This document shows positions 1 to 9,127 of a stretch of 64,000 nt of DNA, piece by piece. A program made the position numbers and the translations under genes. Below the pieces are notes generated by a model. It was not told the DNA's origin and did no database searches. It saw nothing but the letters and a program-made list of their open reading frames with translations. The DNA comes from Candidatus Cloacimonadota bacterium. Lineage in GTDB: Bacteria > Cloacimonadota > Cloacimonadia > Cloacimonadales > Cloacimonadaceae. The DNA lies in NCBI GenBank assembly GCA_012728875.1, contig JAAYEF010000009.1, positions 21,088-85,087 of the forward strand. The letters run 5' to 3'. Within the stretch, counting starts at the first letter, position 1, and each line of letters begins with the position of its first letter.

Positions 1-62
1 TCGGAAGCGGTAAGTTCGCCGCAAAGATGGGTTCTTTGTAAGTTTTCCAGATTTTCCAACAT
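1..62 (-). CDS. aspS: Aspartyl-tRNA synthetase, N-terminal fragment (runs off window)
   Basis: Only the first 20 codons are inside the window, read on the minus strand from an ATG at 62-60. They give a leader followed by RTHLCGELTAS, which matches the very conserved start of bacterial aspartyl-tRNA synthetases (RTHxCGEL), the beginning of the OB-fold anticodon-binding domain. The enzyme charges tRNA-Asp, or both tRNA-Asp and tRNA-Asn in the non-discriminating form; which type cannot be told here. It starts 20 nt downstream of the transporter gene on the same strand, so it is probably the last visible member of the dnaN-recF operon. The call rests on a short stretch but a characteristic one. 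Confidence 0.7.
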   Translation of the reverse strand, partial: MLENLENLQRTHLCGELTAS

Positions 63-82
63 GTTTTATACCTTGTTTTGAT

Positions 83-1318
83 TCATTTAAAAACGTATGA
101 TTTTCCCAGTGCCTTTCCGCGTTCCAGGTTCACTCTGTGCAGCAGGATCCAGCCCAGAACAAAGAAAATACCCAGGGAAATGATGGCGTAGCTTTGTTTT
201 CCGCTCAAAAGGGTTACCTGTCCGTAAACGAAGGGACCGATTACCGATGAGATTCTGCCCACCAGGGTGTAAAAGCCGAAAAATTCCGCCTGACGATCCA
301 ACGGCGTCAAAATGGAAAGCATGGTGCGGCTGTTTGCCTGGCTGCTGCCAATGGCAAGTCCCGCAAAAAAGCCCAGAGCATAATATTCCTTGGCGCTGCC
401 GCAGAAAAACGCCCAAACCACCACGCCGATCCACACCAGCAGTGAAAAGCTGAGTGAAAAGCGAACATTGAGTTTATCTGAAATCCAGCCGAAAACCACC
501 GCGCCCAGCGTGGATGTGAGCTGTGCCAGGATGAAGAAGATGATCAGGCTCTGCTGTCCCATCTGGAAACGGTTTTCACCATAGATGGCGGCAAAGGCGA
601 TCACGGTGTAGATGCCAACGTTGTAGAAAAAGTAGCTCAACAGATAGCCCAGCAGGTCCGGCATATTTTTCAAGTGCTTCATGGTGAAGGAGATACGTCC
701 TAACGCCACCTTGAAATAGTTGGTCTTGGGAGCTTTGCCAGGCTTTTCTTTCAACAAGAAAAAAGTGAGCAGAGAAAACAGGAACATGTGGGCGCCAATC
801 ATCGGCCAAACCCAGCGAATATGGTTTTTCACCAGGGGAAGGGACACCGCCAGCGACACCAAGCCGCCGATGTAGCCCAAGCCCCAGCCATAGCCGGAAA
901 TCTTGCCAATGGTCTCCGGCGTGCTCACCTCCGGCAAAAAAGCGTCATAGAAAACCAATGCGCTGTTGAAGGAAGTGTTGGCAATGATGAAAAGCACCAT
1001 GCCCAAAACAAAATCTCCCTTACCCACAAAGTAGAGCAGAGCTGTGGCGGTAACGGTGAGCCAGGTAAAACCAAACAGGAATTTCTTTTTGGAGCGCGAA
1101 TAATCCGCCATGGCGCCCAAAATGGGGGCGGCAATTGCTGCCAGTGTCATGGAAATGGATATCGCCAAAGACCAGTAATATTCTCCGCCTTGGGCGCGGT
1201 CGCCGGCAACAACGTTGGCAAAAAACACGCTGAACACCACGGTGACCATCACGGTCACAAAGGATGAATTGGCAAAGTCGTAGAACATCCAGCCAACTGC
1301 TGATCTGGATGGTTTCAT
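83..1318 (-). CDS. MFS transporter, UMF1 / Atg22-like family
   Basis: A 411-residue integral membrane protein with about twelve hydrophobic segments. It opens with GWMFYDFANSSF, the typical start of the UMF1 (vacuole effluxer Atg22-like) branch of the major facilitator superfamily. Family members are proposed to export amino acids or other small solutes across the inner membrane; the substrate cannot be inferred here. The ATG overlaps the recF stop by 4 nt (ATGA), so it is translationally coupled to recF. aspS begins 20 nt downstream. Having a transporter between recF and aspS is probably a local arrangement rather than a functional link. Confidence 0.8.
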   Translation of the reverse strand: MKPSRSAVGWMFYDFANSSFVTVMVTVVFSVFFANVVAGDRAQGGEYYWSLAISISMTLAAIAAPILGAMADYSRSKKKFLFGFTWLTVTATALLYFVGKGDFVLGMVLFIIANTSFNSALVFYDAFLPEVSTPETIGKISGYGWGLGYIGGLVSLAVSLPLVKNHIRWVWPMIGAHMFLFSLLTFFLLKEKPGKAPKTNYFKVALGRISFTMKHLKNMPDLLGYLLSYFFYNVGIYTVIAFAAIYGENRFQMGQQSLIIFFILAQLTSTLGAVVFGWISDKLNVRFSLSFSLLVWIGVVVWAFFCGSAKEYYALGFFAGLAIGSSQANSRTMLSILTPLDRQAEFFGFYTLVGRISSVIGPFVYGQVTLLSGKQSYAIISLGIFFVLGWILLHRVNLERGKALGKSYVFK

Positions 1319-2391
1319 GAAGCTGTCTCCTCAAAATTCAGGGGCTCAAGGCCCGGCCACTGTGCGGAAAGTTCTTCCCGCGGGCTGGCGATGAAGATTT
1401 GATAGCGCTGGTCCACAAATTCTGCGATCCGGCGCGCATTGTCGGCATCCAATTCTGCCAAAACATCGTCAAAGAGCAAAATGGGGCGGATGCCGGTGAG
1501 ATTTTCGATCAGGGAGGCTTGGATCAGCCTCAAAACGATGACCGTGATGCGTTTTTGCCCCTGGGAACCGTAGGTTTTCAGGTTATGTCCGTTCAGGCAA
1601 AATTCATAGTCGTCCAGATGGGCGCCGCAGAGGCCGCGTTGAGCGTTTTTTTCCATGGGCTCGAGGGATGCCACCAGCTCTTCCAGCTTTTCCAAAGTGC
1701 CCGGATAGCCCTGCTGAGCCTGGCTTCTGTAAAGCAGCCGGAGGCTTTTCACCTGGTTCAAAACTGCGGGATAGTTTTGTTCCAAAGCCCGGTTCACCTC
1801 GGTCAAATATCGATTGCGGTAGTCCAGGATTTCCAAGAGCAGTTCGCAAAACCGCCGGTCCCAGCTTTTTTTCACCAATGGGCTAAAGCTGTTTTTCAAC
1901 AGGCTGTTACGCTGTTGAACCACCTGCAGATAATCGCGAAGCAATCCAACATAGGCGGGATAGATTTGCGATACGCAGAGGTCAAAATATTTGCGTCTGG
2001 CGCTGGGCGAACCGTCCACCAGCATGGTGTCGTCCGGAGCGGCATACACCACTTTCACGCGCTCATACAGCTTGCTGAGCTGGCGGATGGGGTCACCGTC
2101 GATCTTGAGATATTTCCGGCGTTCCTGCCAGGCAATCTGGATCTTCAGGTCCAAGCCCGTATCGTTCAAAAAATCTGCGCTCACGCTGAAGCTGTCGCTG
2201 TCTTTTTTCAGCACTTCATCGTCGCGGTGGAACCTAACGGATTTCCCCAAGCCGCAATAGGCAATGGATTCCAGCAGATTGGTTTTGCCAAATCCATTGG
2301 GCGCAATCACCAGATTTCCCGCCGGATTCGGGCAAAAGCTGGCTTTGGCGTAGTTGCGGAAATTCGCCAGTTCAAGCTGTTTCAGGATCAA
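1315..2391 (-). CDS. recF: DNA replication and repair protein RecF
   Basis: A 358-residue SMC-like ATPase that loads RecA at gaps through RecO and RecR. The N-terminus IxxLELxNFRNY is typical. Walker A lies near residues 32-37 (NGFGKT), an ABC-type signature GSQGQKR near residue 275, and Walker B with the D-loop near residue 308 (ILLFDDVLAELD). Length is normal for the family (350-370). It starts 3 nt after the dnaN stop and overlaps the next gene by 4 nt, the conserved dnaN-recF order. No missing residues seen. Confidence 0.95.
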   Translation of the reverse strand: MILKQLELANFRNYAKASFCPNPAGNLVIAPNGFGKTNLLESIAYCGLGKSVRFHRDDEVLKKDSDSFSVSADFLNDTGLDLKIQIAWQERRKYLKIDGDPIRQLSKLYERVKVVYAAPDDTMLVDGSPSARRKYFDLCVSQIYPAYVGLLRDYLQVVQQRNSLLKNSFSPLVKKSWDRRFCELLLEILDYRNRYLTEVNRALEQNYPAVLNQVKSLRLLYRSQAQQGYPGTLEKLEELVASLEPMEKNAQRGLCGAHLDDYEFCLNGHNLKTYGSQGQKRITVIVLRLIQASLIENLTGIRPILLFDDVLAELDADNARRIAEFVDQRYQIFIASPREELSAQWPGLEPLNFEETAS

Positions 2392-2394
2392 TAG

Positions 2395-3564
2395 CTACGA
2401 CCGCAGCGGCATCAACAGGAAGGTGATTTTCTGGTTTTCAGGCTGGGGTTCGTTGTAGATCATCAAAGGCTCTTTGGGGCTGCCCAGCTTGATGCAAACC
2501 TTTTCCGTGTCGATCACATCCAAAATGGAAACCATGAAGCGATGGTTGAAGGAAACACTGGTTTCCGCGCCGCTGTATTGGAATTCTTCCACAAACTCCT
2601 TGGCATCGCCGGCATCGCGGTTGCTGGTGTTGATTTCAAAATTATCGCCATTGAGCTGGAAGCGGATGCGATTGTTGTCTTCGGGAGCCACCAAAGCCAC
2701 GCGGCGGATGGATTCAAGCAAGCGTTTGCGGGAAACGATCACCTGATTTGGAAGCTCAGCCATGAAGGCCTTTTGATATTCCGGATATTTTTGGTCGATG
2801 ATGTTTGAAATGATGGTGAAAGAACCGTAGGCGATCACGATCTTGCTGCGTTCCATCAGCACCTTCATCTCTTTGATGGAAGGGTCGTGGATCTTTTGCA
2901 AAAAGTTCAGCGTTTTCACCGGGATCACTTTTTCCAAAACCTGCTCGTCGTCGGGGTCGGAAAAGATGTTCGGTTCGCCGTTTTTTCCTTCTTCACCTTC
3001 GGCTGGAGCCGTGTTTGGCACGATGATTTCCGCCACTTTGCGTCCGTCGGTGGCAGCCATCAAATTCGTTTTTTTCATAATTTTCCAGCACACGCCGGTC
3101 AGCACTGCGCGGTTTGGATCGGTGGAAACGGCAAAAGCGGTTTTGCTGATCATGCGGTTGAAGATCTCCGGATTCACCCTGGTGGCAGCTTCCATCTGGG
3201 GTTGGGGCAAAAGTGGGAAGAGGCTGTGATCGGCGCAGAGGACCTTGAAGTCGATCTTGTTGCACTGGATCATCAGCAGGTCCTCAGTTTTCCAAAGGTC
3301 GATGACCGCAGGCGGCATCTGGGCTATGATCTCGTTGAAATGCCGCGCCGAAACGGCGATGGTGCCACCTTCGCTGACAGCCGCGCTGAAACGCACATCC
3401 ACTGTGATTTCCAAGTCTGAGGCGGTGATCTTAACTTCGCCTTTGTCGGCATCGGCTTCGATCAGATAGTTGGTCAGGATCGGTGAAGTGGTTTTTCCGG
3501 AAACAATTCCCACAAGGTGTTGAATGTGATGGGCAAGTTCCCGCTGCTCAATCGCTATTCTCAT
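2395..3564 (-). CDS. dnaN: DNA polymerase III beta sliding clamp
   Basis: A 389-residue protein made of three clamp-fold repeats. It begins MRIAIEQRELAHHIQHL and ends in the typical LLMPLR-S tail that closes domain III. The dimeric ring tethers polymerase III and other clamp-binding proteins to DNA. A Shine-Dalgarno-like AGAGGAAAAA lies just before the ATG, supporting this start. It is first in the dnaN-recF-transporter-aspS operon. No dnaA or gyrB is present next to it, so this is not the classic full origin neighbourhood. An acidic insert near residues 195-210 (AEGEEGKNGEPN) is slightly longer than usual. Confidence 0.96.
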   Translation of the reverse strand: MRIAIEQRELAHHIQHLVGIVSGKTTSPILTNYLIEADADKGEVKITASDLEITVDVRFSAAVSEGGTIAVSARHFNEIIAQMPPAVIDLWKTEDLLMIQCNKIDFKVLCADHSLFPLLPQPQMEAATRVNPEIFNRMISKTAFAVSTDPNRAVLTGVCWKIMKKTNLMAATDGRKVAEIIVPNTAPAEGEEGKNGEPNIFSDPDDEQVLEKVIPVKTLNFLQKIHDPSIKEMKVLMERSKIVIAYGSFTIISNIIDQKYPEYQKAFMAELPNQVIVSRKRLLESIRRVALVAPEDNNRIRFQLNGDNFEINTSNRDAGDAKEFVEEFQYSGAETSVSFNHRFMVSILDVIDTEKVCIKLGSPKEPLMIYNEPQPENQKITFLLMPLRS

Positions 3565-3843
3565 TTTTTCCTCTTAATGCATTTTTCTTTCAATAAAACA
3601 TCAAATTTTCCAATTGCCTGCTTGTCAACAAGTTTCTGCAAAATCGATATTAAGAGGCGGGGGAGCCGGATTGCAGAGAAACTTCATAGCGTCCTAACTG
3701 ACGGCAGCATTTTGCCTTGTCCCTTGATACCAACCAATGCGCCACCCGTACACTTCCCATAGGCCACCCAATAAAAATACGGGAGGCTTATGGGGATCTG
3801 TGCAAGGCAAATCGGGATGGGCTCAAGGGAGAAGCAAGGTTCT

Positions 3844-4926
3844 TCAAGCTCGGGTGGATGAGCTTGACTCTGTGGGGAAAAGCAGTTTGCGCAGGGCTTC
3901 CTTGCGGTTTTGAAGTGAAAATCTGGTGGAGATGCTTTCTGAGATGGCTTGGCGGTCGGGGTGTTGGGCAAGGGCTTCATCCAAGGCTTTTTCCAAGAGC
4001 CGGGAGTCGCGCCGGGGGATGATGATGCCGTGGTTCCCGATCACCGTGGGGATTCCAGCCACATCTGAGCCAACGGGAAAACAGCCCATCAGCATGGCTT
4101 CCATGAGGGCATTGGGCATGCCTTCGCTGATGGAAGGCTGGGCGTAAACGGCACTTTCAGCCATCAATTCCATGAGTTCGGCTCGGGGCAAAAATTCATG
4201 TATTTGGAGGTTGGGCAGGCTGTAAAGGCCGGATTCCTGCTCCAAGGCGGCTTGCCAGCGCTTCTGGATACCCACAAAGATGAAGCTCAGGTCCGGGCGT
4301 CGCTTGGCAATTTGGCTAAGCAGATCGAAGCCTTTGTTTTGAAAATCCTGCAGGCGGGGGGTGGTGCCAACCGTCAGAATTTGAGCCTTGCGCGGCTTGT
4401 TAAGATCCGGCGGGGCAGCGGGTTCCACAGCATTGAAAACCACCGCGGCGGGGCTGCCCAGAGCGGGAACGAGGCGGTAAATGCCTTCAGGATGGCCGGA
4501 TGGATTGTAATATGTGTTTGAGGATGAGAGCAGAGCCTTGTGGTTGGCGATGATCAAATCGCTGTGTTTCAGGGCGATGCGGGCGCAGAGTCCGCGCCAA
4601 AAAGAGCAGTAAACGCCCATGTTCAGTTCGGGATATTTCACGGCGTCATAGCCGCCGATGAAGGTGTGGGTCGTTATGCCCAAGGCTTTGGCAAGCAAAC
4701 AGATGGGCGCGGCGTGGTAGTCTGCAAACCAGATGAAAACACGGCTGAATTTCCTTTTGGAACGCAGCGAAAAAAGGGTGGTCAGGATCTTTTGCAGATA
4801 GGTTTGTTTGGAGAGATCCTGCCCCAAAAAGACGGTGGTCAGGTCAAAAAGTTCACCCAGGATTTTTTGATCCACGTCCATGAAGCTGGAGCAGGTGGGC
4901 AAAACGAGCAGGGCTTTTTCTTTCAT
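3844..4926 (-). CDS. Glycosyltransferase family 4
   Basis: A 360-residue GT-B fold glycosyltransferase. The C-terminal nucleotide-sugar half carries the GT4 E-x7-E element (SEGMPNALMEAML) preceded by VYAQPS and followed by the GxPVxxxxxxGIPxV pattern. The N-terminal acceptor half is divergent. It probably adds a hexose to a lipid-linked surface glycan on the cytoplasmic face; donor and acceptor are unknown. Its ATG overlaps the stop of the upstream glycosyltransferase by 4 nt, and it is the last gene of the xseA-GHL10-flippase-GT-GT operon. The 279 nt between its stop and dnaN hold no gene I can support. Confidence 0.85.
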   Translation of the reverse strand: MKEKALLVLPTCSSFMDVDQKILGELFDLTTVFLGQDLSKQTYLQKILTTLFSLRSKRKFSRVFIWFADYHAAPICLLAKALGITTHTFIGGYDAVKYPELNMGVYCSFWRGLCARIALKHSDLIIANHKALLSSSNTYYNPSGHPEGIYRLVPALGSPAAVVFNAVEPAAPPDLNKPRKAQILTVGTTPRLQDFQNKGFDLLSQIAKRRPDLSFIFVGIQKRWQAALEQESGLYSLPNLQIHEFLPRAELMELMAESAVYAQPSISEGMPNALMEAMLMGCFPVGSDVAGIPTVIGNHGIIIPRRDSRLLEKALDEALAQHPDRQAISESISTRFSLQNRKEALRKLLFPTESSSSTRA

Positions 4927-6209
4927 GGCAGGGTTTCTTCAATCAATTTGGACATGGCTTGGGCAAGTTTTTGGCGGGAAAACTGGCTGATGTATTCTGT
5001 ATCAACCTGGATTTCATCAAGCTTCCCGGATTCCCATTTTTGGTAGAGTTCGTTCAGATTTGCCGCGATGGCCGGGGCGTCCAGATGGTCTGCAACCAGT
5101 CCGGTTCCTGCTTCGGTGACCAGCTTTGCCGCCAAGCCGCGGGGTGGCACGATCGCCAAAATCGGCTTCCCTGAACGCAGGTAGTCAAAAATCTTGCCGG
5201 TGAGAATGGACTCAGTGTTTTCCCCTGAAGGGATGTAGAGCAAAAGCGCCGTTGCCTGCATGATCTGGGCGATGTTTTCCCTGTGCGGCACAAAGGGATG
5301 GAAATTCACGATGCGGGTCAAAACGGGGTGACGGCTATATTTGCCCAACACGAAGGCGGGGGTGTTTTTTCCGATGATGTCCACGCGGAATTTGGCGGGG
5401 TTAATCCTTTTTTCCTCAATGGATTTCAGCAGCACCTGCCAAAGCGGGTCAGGCTGACGGCGGTCGTAGAAACTGCCGCTGTAAACCAGACGGAAAACGT
5501 CGGAATCAGGGCTGGGCGCGATGGGGTCAAAGTCGCTGTCGTCAAAGCCGTTGGGGATCACCGCCGAGGGTTTTTCAGCCAGGAAGGGGTAAAGCCGGAA
5601 AAAATTGTCCCGCATCAGGTGGGTAAGATAGGAAACACCGGAAGCGGCGGAAAGGATGCGCAGTTCATTGGCTTGGTCGCGTTTTTTGGCTTTGGCGGGA
5701 AAATCTATGTTCAGAAGTTCAGGGTTGTTGGTCCATTCATCGCGAAAATCGCAGATGAAGGGGATTTGGTGTTTTTCCTGGAGCCACAAGCCCAAAAAGA
5801 GTGCCGCCGGAGGTCCGGAACTGATCACGGCGACTTTGATATTCGGGTTTTGTTTCAAGATGCGCTTCAGTTTCATTTTTGCAAAAGGCAGCCAAAGCGC
5901 TTCGGGACCGGGAGAAAAAAGCCGATGGCGGATAAACTCGACCACTTTTCCCAGTTTCAAGCCCCAGAGCAGCTTGAACAGCCAGTTTGCATCCGGGCAG
6001 AAGGCACGCCAGACTTTGACTGAGCCCGGCAGTTCCTTTTGCAACGCAAAATCCTTGGGATGGCGCATCCATTTGGGTTGGACGCTCAAAACGTCCACAT
6101 GGTGCCCCAGTTCAGCAAGATATTTAACGTTTTTTAAGCCGCGGATGGAGGCCACGCCTCCCAGTGGTGGGAAAAAATAGGAAATGTAGAGCAGATCAGG
6201 CTTACGCAT
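4923..6209 (-). CDS. Glycosyltransferase family 4
   Basis: A 428-residue GT-B glycosyltransferase. The N-terminus YISYFFPPLGGVASIRG is the usual glycine-rich acceptor-side loop of GT4 enzymes. The C-terminal half has LVYSGSFYDRRQP at the interdomain hinge and GKIFDYLRSGKPILAI at the nucleotide-sugar site. It probably works with its downstream neighbour and the flippase in making a lipid-linked oligosaccharide. It starts 9 nt after the flippase stop and overlaps the next gene by 4 nt. Substrate specificity cannot be read from the sequence. Confidence 0.85.
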   Translation of the reverse strand: MRKPDLLYISYFFPPLGGVASIRGLKNVKYLAELGHHVDVLSVQPKWMRHPKDFALQKELPGSVKVWRAFCPDANWLFKLLWGLKLGKVVEFIRHRLFSPGPEALWLPFAKMKLKRILKQNPNIKVAVISSGPPAALFLGLWLQEKHQIPFICDFRDEWTNNPELLNIDFPAKAKKRDQANELRILSAASGVSYLTHLMRDNFFRLYPFLAEKPSAVIPNGFDDSDFDPIAPSPDSDVFRLVYSGSFYDRRQPDPLWQVLLKSIEEKRINPAKFRVDIIGKNTPAFVLGKYSRHPVLTRIVNFHPFVPHRENIAQIMQATALLLYIPSGENTESILTGKIFDYLRSGKPILAIVPPRGLAAKLVTEAGTGLVADHLDAPAIAANLNELYQKWESGKLDEIQVDTEYISQFSRQKLAQAMSKLIEETLP

Positions 6210-6218
6210 CTTTTTTAC

Positions 6219-7679
6219 TCAGGAAGGAAAACTTTTTACAGCGGAGGAGAGCAGGGATTTGAACCAATCAACGTCGTAGGGCAAAACGGCTCCCAAGGCT
6301 TTGCCCAGCCAAAAATATGCAAGCAGAAACACGAGCAAGGCAAGGATTTGAAGACCCCAAGCCGCAGCAAAAATCAGAAGTGGAGCAAGGGCTGCCAAGC
6401 CTGCCAAAGCAGTTGCCAGAGCGGTTCTGATCAAAGCTTCCAGAGGGAAAAGCTCGCGAAGCTTCAGCCCCAGCTTTTTTTGAATCCAATATAGGTACAG
6501 CAGGGTGGAAAGCCAGGTTACCACCACAGTTGCCAGCGCTGCGCCCATCATGCCGATGATCCGCACCAAAATGAGGTTCAAGATCAGGTTCAGTCCCAGG
6601 GTAAAGAACGAATTCCAAAGGATATAGCGCGTTTTTTTGAGCGCCATGAACAGAATGCCATAGGTTGCCACGCGCAGGGGCAAAATGGCAAGATAAACTT
6701 GGAAAAAAGGCACGGATGCCAGATAGGTTTCGGTGTAGAGAAGCTGGATGAGGGGGCGGGCAAAGATCAGTCCCAAAGCGGTGAAGGGAAAGATGATCAG
6801 GGCATTTTTGCGCACGGCGGCGCGGTAGGTTTCGTTCAACTTTTCCGGTTCGGAACTGATGTGGGGCAGCAGGATGGCATTCACGGAATTGTTCAAAATC
6901 GAGATGAAGGGTAGTTCCATGGCGCCGATGGAAAAAATGGCATATTCGGCGGGGGTGAAAAAGCCGGAGATCACCAGTTTATCAAGCTGAACGGAGAGCA
7001 TTCCGATGATGGAAGCCAGCCCCAGCGGCAGGGAATATTGAAAGATCTCGCGGTGAAAATCCGGATCGAAAGTCATGCGGCTGCGATATTTTGCCAAATG
7101 CAGGCGCGCATAGCCCCATTGCAAAAGGGCGGAGATCATCATGCCCCAAACGATGTGGTAAAGATTTTTGGTGATGAGGGCGGCACCAAGGATGAGCACA
7201 AAATCCGCAGCCACACTGAAAATGGTGAAACTGGCGGTTTTTGTTGGTTGCTTCAGACCCAGCATGATTTGGCTGTAGATCTGGGTTACAAACATGAAAA
7301 GCGGATAGACCGCAAAAAGCACCAGCAGCAGCGAAAGCTGGGGATTGCTGAAGGTGCGGGCGATGAAGCCGCGCAAGACAAAGATGGCAAAGCCAAAGAT
7401 GAAAGCCAGCACCGTGACAAGGTTTACGGTGCGGGTGATGAATTCCCTTTTGGAATCCGAATGCTGGAGTTTGGGCAAAAAATAGAGCAGGCTTTGCGGA
7501 ATGCCCAAAAGCAGGAGGGTGGAAAAAGTGTTGTAAATCAGGAAAAGCTGGCGCCAGGAGCCGAATTCGCCGGGCAGGAGCACCCTTGCCAACACGATGC
7601 CCGCCAAGGATTTGAAGCCAAAGCGGATGAACTCCACCGTGGTGAGCATTCCTGCCTGTTTGCTGCGATCCTGGGTCAT
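6219..7679 (-). CDS. Oligosaccharide flippase / polysaccharide biosynthesis protein (Wzx-like)
   Basis: A 486-residue polytopic membrane protein with about 12-14 hydrophobic segments, of the MOP/Wzx family. It opens with a GMLTTVEFIRFGFKSLAGI segment and has the internal pseudo-repeat typical of these flippases. It would move lipid-linked oligosaccharides from the cytoplasmic to the periplasmic leaflet. Two glycosyltransferases directly downstream fit that role. The start codon overlaps the preceding glycoside hydrolase stop by 4 nt. MurJ is less likely because of the glycosyltransferase context. Confidence 0.85.
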   Translation of the reverse strand: MTQDRSKQAGMLTTVEFIRFGFKSLAGIVLARVLLPGEFGSWRQLFLIYNTFSTLLLLGIPQSLLYFLPKLQHSDSKREFITRTVNLVTVLAFIFGFAIFVLRGFIARTFSNPQLSLLLVLFAVYPLFMFVTQIYSQIMLGLKQPTKTASFTIFSVAADFVLILGAALITKNLYHIVWGMMISALLQWGYARLHLAKYRSRMTFDPDFHREIFQYSLPLGLASIIGMLSVQLDKLVISGFFTPAEYAIFSIGAMELPFISILNNSVNAILLPHISSEPEKLNETYRAAVRKNALIIFPFTALGLIFARPLIQLLYTETYLASVPFFQVYLAILPLRVATYGILFMALKKTRYILWNSFFTLGLNLILNLILVRIIGMMGAALATVVVTWLSTLLYLYWIQKKLGLKLRELFPLEALIRTALATALAGLAALAPLLIFAAAWGLQILALLVFLLAYFWLGKALGAVLPYDVDWFKSLLSSAVKSFPS

Positions 7680-9127
7680 GGCTCCAAACGGGGAAAGGTG
7701 GCTGGGATCAGGTATTCAAAGCTGTCTTCATGGCGGAAAAACCGGATGAAGTAGTCCCCGGGCTCAATCAAGGTTCCGTCTTCCAAGGTGCCGTTCCAAT
7801 ATTCCTGGTTTTGGCCTTTGAGGTAAACCCGCCTGTTGCGATGCAAGACCCGGTCTTCCAAGCCAAGGATTTCCAGAGTCCAGATTCCCTCAAAAGGCAC
7901 CTGGGTGATCAGCGAATATCGGTTTCCTTCGCGCCAAACTCCGAGGTCGGCGGCGAACTTGATCTCTTCTTCCTTGAACTCCAGTTCAGGCAGTGTGACC
8001 ACCAAACCGGGCTCAGCGTAGATCGCACTGCAAAGCTGGGCGAGGGCGCCGTCTTTGATGAGGTCGTCATAGGAAAACAGCACGATGCCGGCAAAATTTC
8101 TGGCGCGGGTGTCCTCCACCCTTGTTGCCACATCCAAAATGTTGAAATTGCGCGAGTTTGGTTTCACCGCCAGCGAGGCGCCATTTTCGTTGTAGGCACG
8201 CAGTCCCATCCAGATGCGGTGGTTGAAGCCGATCGCTTCGGCGGCGCTGGAGTTTTCCCTGAACTTGTTCATGACGGTGGGATAGTTCATGGGGCAAACA
8301 AAGTCCACCAGATCGCGCTCAAGCCAGTCCTGCCAATCCTGGGCATACCAGGTTGCGGCGGCTTTGGGATCGGGCATCACAGCCGCACTGAAAGCCAGGT
8401 TTGGGTTGATGCTGCGGCTCAGTTCTCTAATCTTTTCCACCAAAGAGGTCACCTGCAGGATGCGCCATTGGTTCCACTGGATGGGGTTTGTTTCCTTGTG
8501 GCTGTTGAATCTGCTGGTGGAGATGGGATGGTAGCCCAGGCTGGAGTTTGGATAGCGGATGTAGTCCAGATGCAGGCCGTCCAGTTCGGGATAGCCGCTG
8601 AGGAGGTCGCCCACCACGTTCAGGATGTGCTGCTGCACTTCGGGAATGCCCGGATCGATGAAATGGCCTGCGTTTGCCGAGGCGGAAGGGCGCGTGAGAT
8701 TGCGGTCGAAGGTGATCCAATCCCTGTGATTGCTGTAAATATAGTTCTTTGCCATGAGGGTGGGGTCCACCGGAGTGGCGTTTAAAACCACGATCCAAGC
8801 GTGAACCTTGATGCCATGCGGCTGAGCTTCCTGCAGGACCTGCTCCAGGGGATCAAAGCTTTGACCGTTTAAAATATGGCTGCGATATTCGGGATTATGG
8901 AACTTGTCCGGTTTCCGGTTCGGCCGGTAGAGGGCGTCGGCACGATAGCGCACCTCCAGGAACAGATCGGTTTGACCGGTGGCGACAGCGTCTTCCACCA
9001 AGGTGCTGACTTTCTGGGGAGTGTTGATGCCCCAGGGCAAAACCCAGACGGCGCGGGCTTCGGCATTCAGTGCCGGGGGAAGGAGCAGAAGAATTGATAA
9101 AACGATGAAAATTATATATTTAGGCAT
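7676..9127 (-). CDS. Secreted glycoside hydrolase-like protein, GHL10 (DUF187/YngK) family
   Basis: 483 residues from the ATG at 9127; an upstream in-frame ATG at 9160 would overlap xseA by 41 nt. The chosen start gives a clean signal peptide (PKYIIFIVLSILLLLPPAL) followed by EARAVWVLPW, the first strand of the GHL10 TIM barrel. GLHLDYIRYPN and DFVCPMNYP are the characteristic later barrel strands; the D in LDYIRYP is a likely catalytic-site residue. A short beta-rich C-terminal domain (GPF/FlgD-like, WNGTLEDGT) follows. It probably cleaves or modifies an exported glycan in the periplasm or at the surface. The start overlaps xseA by 8 nt and the stop overlaps the flippase by 4 nt. Confidence 0.85.
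   Translation of the reverse strand: MPKYIIFIVLSILLLLPPALNAEARAVWVLPWGINTPQKVSTLVEDAVATGQTDLFLEVRYRADALYRPNRKPDKFHNPEYRSHILNGQSFDPLEQVLQEAQPHGIKVHAWIVVLNATPVDPTLMAKNYIYSNHRDWITFDRNLTRPSASANAGHFIDPGIPEVQQHILNVVGDLLSGYPELDGLHLDYIRYPNSSLGYHPISTSRFNSHKETNPIQWNQWRILQVTSLVEKIRELSRSINPNLAFSAAVMPDPKAAATWYAQDWQDWLERDLVDFVCPMNYPTVMNKFRENSSAAEAIGFNHRIWMGLRAYNENGASLAVKPNSRNFNILDVATRVEDTRARNFAGIVLFSYDDLIKDGALAQLCSAIYAEPGLVVTLPELEFKEEEIKFAADLGVWREGNRYSLITQVPFEGIWTLEILGLEDRVLHRNRRVYLKGQNQEYWNGTLEDGTLIEPGDYFIRFFRHEDSFEYLIPATFPRLEP

Noticed and set aside
3565..3843. Possible origin or dnaA remnant upstream of dnaN
   Set aside because: No TTATCCACA-type boxes or reading frame with DnaA similarity were seen.
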